Of a stretch of DNA of 64,000 nucleotides, positions 63,395-64,000 are shown piece by piece. The translations under genes and the position numbers were made by a program. A model generated the notes under the pieces. It was not told where the DNA came from. It was given only the letters and a program-made list of their open reading frames with translations, and did no database searches. The stretch lies in the NCBI GenBank assembly GCA_009760855.2, contig WPIO01000012.1:4356001-4420000 (forward strand), in the 5' to 3' direction. This DNA is from Cristatella mucedo. Its lineage: Eukaryota; Bryozoa; Phylactolaemata; Cristatellidae. Position 1 is the stretch's first letter. Each line of letters begins with the position of its first letter.

Positions 63395-63930
63395 TATAAA
63401 ATGATATACAAGGTTAAATGCACAAGGCGCAATGCTAACAGTTAATATGCGGTCAATAATAGCATGCATAGTGTCAGCAGATCTAAGCAAGGAAAGTATT
63501 GCCATAACAAGGACACTATACAAACAACCATAACAAGGCACGTTTTTTGCCATTAGTCAGGGTATGTAATGACATCGTTAAGAATTGTGTTACAGGCTTT
63601 GATAGCATCTAAACTATTGGCATAGTCCTCAAAGAATTAAATGTTTCTAGCCAGGTATACCACCGTGACTATAAGTAGAAGTTCAGGTGGCCTGGTAGCT
63701 GAGCAGTTGTAAGTCGGCCGGTGATGGTGAATTAGTGGGAATGACCTTCACAAGATTGGCTCTAAGGTAAAATTACTCAGCTGCTTCATTGAGAGCCAGT
63801 ACATGTTGGCCTGAAGTAATGTGACCTGGCAATAGTAAGCTCATACAAGCATAACTGCAAAGCTCCCAGCACTAACGTGAGCTGCTTGTTGCACATGCCA
63901 GTAGATGGTAAACACTGAGCTACAGAAAAA
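63395..63930 (-). mobile_element. LINE family A fragment, decayed
   Basis: On +: caaggttaaatgcacaaggc, gcatgcatagtgtcagcag, then tgacctggcaatagtaagct and cacatgccagtagatggtaa. These follow the reversed 3' UTR and C-terminal region with many changes. The hairpin tail is not recognisable. Confidence 0.6.
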
Positions 63931-64000
63931 AATACTGCTTGTTACAAACTTGATGAAACATTTTGTTGAAGTGTCTCTGTTAACAGATTCAATAACTTTG

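Noticed and set aside
1-64000. CRISPR arrays, prophage, operons or a bacterial defence system
   Set aside because: No regularly spaced repeats, no dense gene order, and clear spliceosomal exons and LINEs show this is animal DNA.

Overview
The window is animal nuclear DNA, most likely from an invertebrate. It is AT-rich, has small exons with GT-AG splice sites separated by introns of up to about 8.4 kb, and carries many L2/CR1-type LINE fragments with (ATT)n tails plus tRNA-derived SINEs. I see no bacterial operons, rRNA, functional tRNA or CRISPR. The species cannot be named from the sequence alone.

Main gene. One multi-exon gene on the + strand runs through nearly the whole window. It encodes a UBR1/UBR2-type N-recognin, a large E3 ubiquitin ligase. 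I assembled 20 coding exons (4840-62836), about 990 codons, in which every donor and acceptor phase agrees and no exon has an in-frame stop. A further exon at 1166-1222 probably supplies the first Cys and the Y-S of the UBR box, and a 15-nt microexon is possible at 33180-33194. In order, the exons encode the UBR-box zinc finger, a divergent ClpS-like region, the long helical middle, the G-E-R-C-K-P-G-V region, the C-D-V-M region and the basic helix that precedes the RING in this family. The RING and C-terminal domain should lie past base 64000. The start of the gene is not resolved. The protein is strongly diverged. The UBR-box Cys/His framework is largely kept, but the acidic residues that bind basic N-termini (C-D-C-G-D in UBR2) read C-Y-C-G-M, and the N-D motif of the ClpS-like region is gone. 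This may be a UBR1/2 relative with altered or lost N-degron recognition.

Repeats fill the introns. LINE family A (L2-like) has at least 20 fragments in both orientations; the best is 24588-25547, with a 231-codon open remnant. Its 3' end is a conserved hairpin (AAAGCGCC / GGCGCTTT) followed by (ATT)n. LINE family B (a second L2-like family) has two long degenerate copies with endonuclease and RT remnants: 16399-19860 on the - strand, interrupted by a family A insert, and about 54290-57250 on the + strand. Shorter B pieces lie at 38643-39240, 41355-41640, 47375-47690 and 50320-51345. A third RT type (C, R2/NeSL-like, tentative) lies at 45150-47250. tRNA-derived SINEs lie at 20098-20272 (-), 40027-40229 (+), 44204-44378 (+) and 54702-54778 (-, truncated).

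Layout: 1-5118 N-terminal and UBR-box exons; 5119-13501 LINE-rich intron; 13502-15469 ClpS-like and following exons; 15470-23391 intron with nested LINEs; 23392-36160 middle exons; 36161-41157 intron packed with inverted LINE copies and a SINE; 41158-41878 exons; 41879-49129 intron with a SINE and the C-type RT; 49130-52656 exons; 52657-58035 intron with LINE B; 58036-58765 exons; 58766-62750 plain intron; 62751-62836 last visible exon; LINE relic at the right edge.
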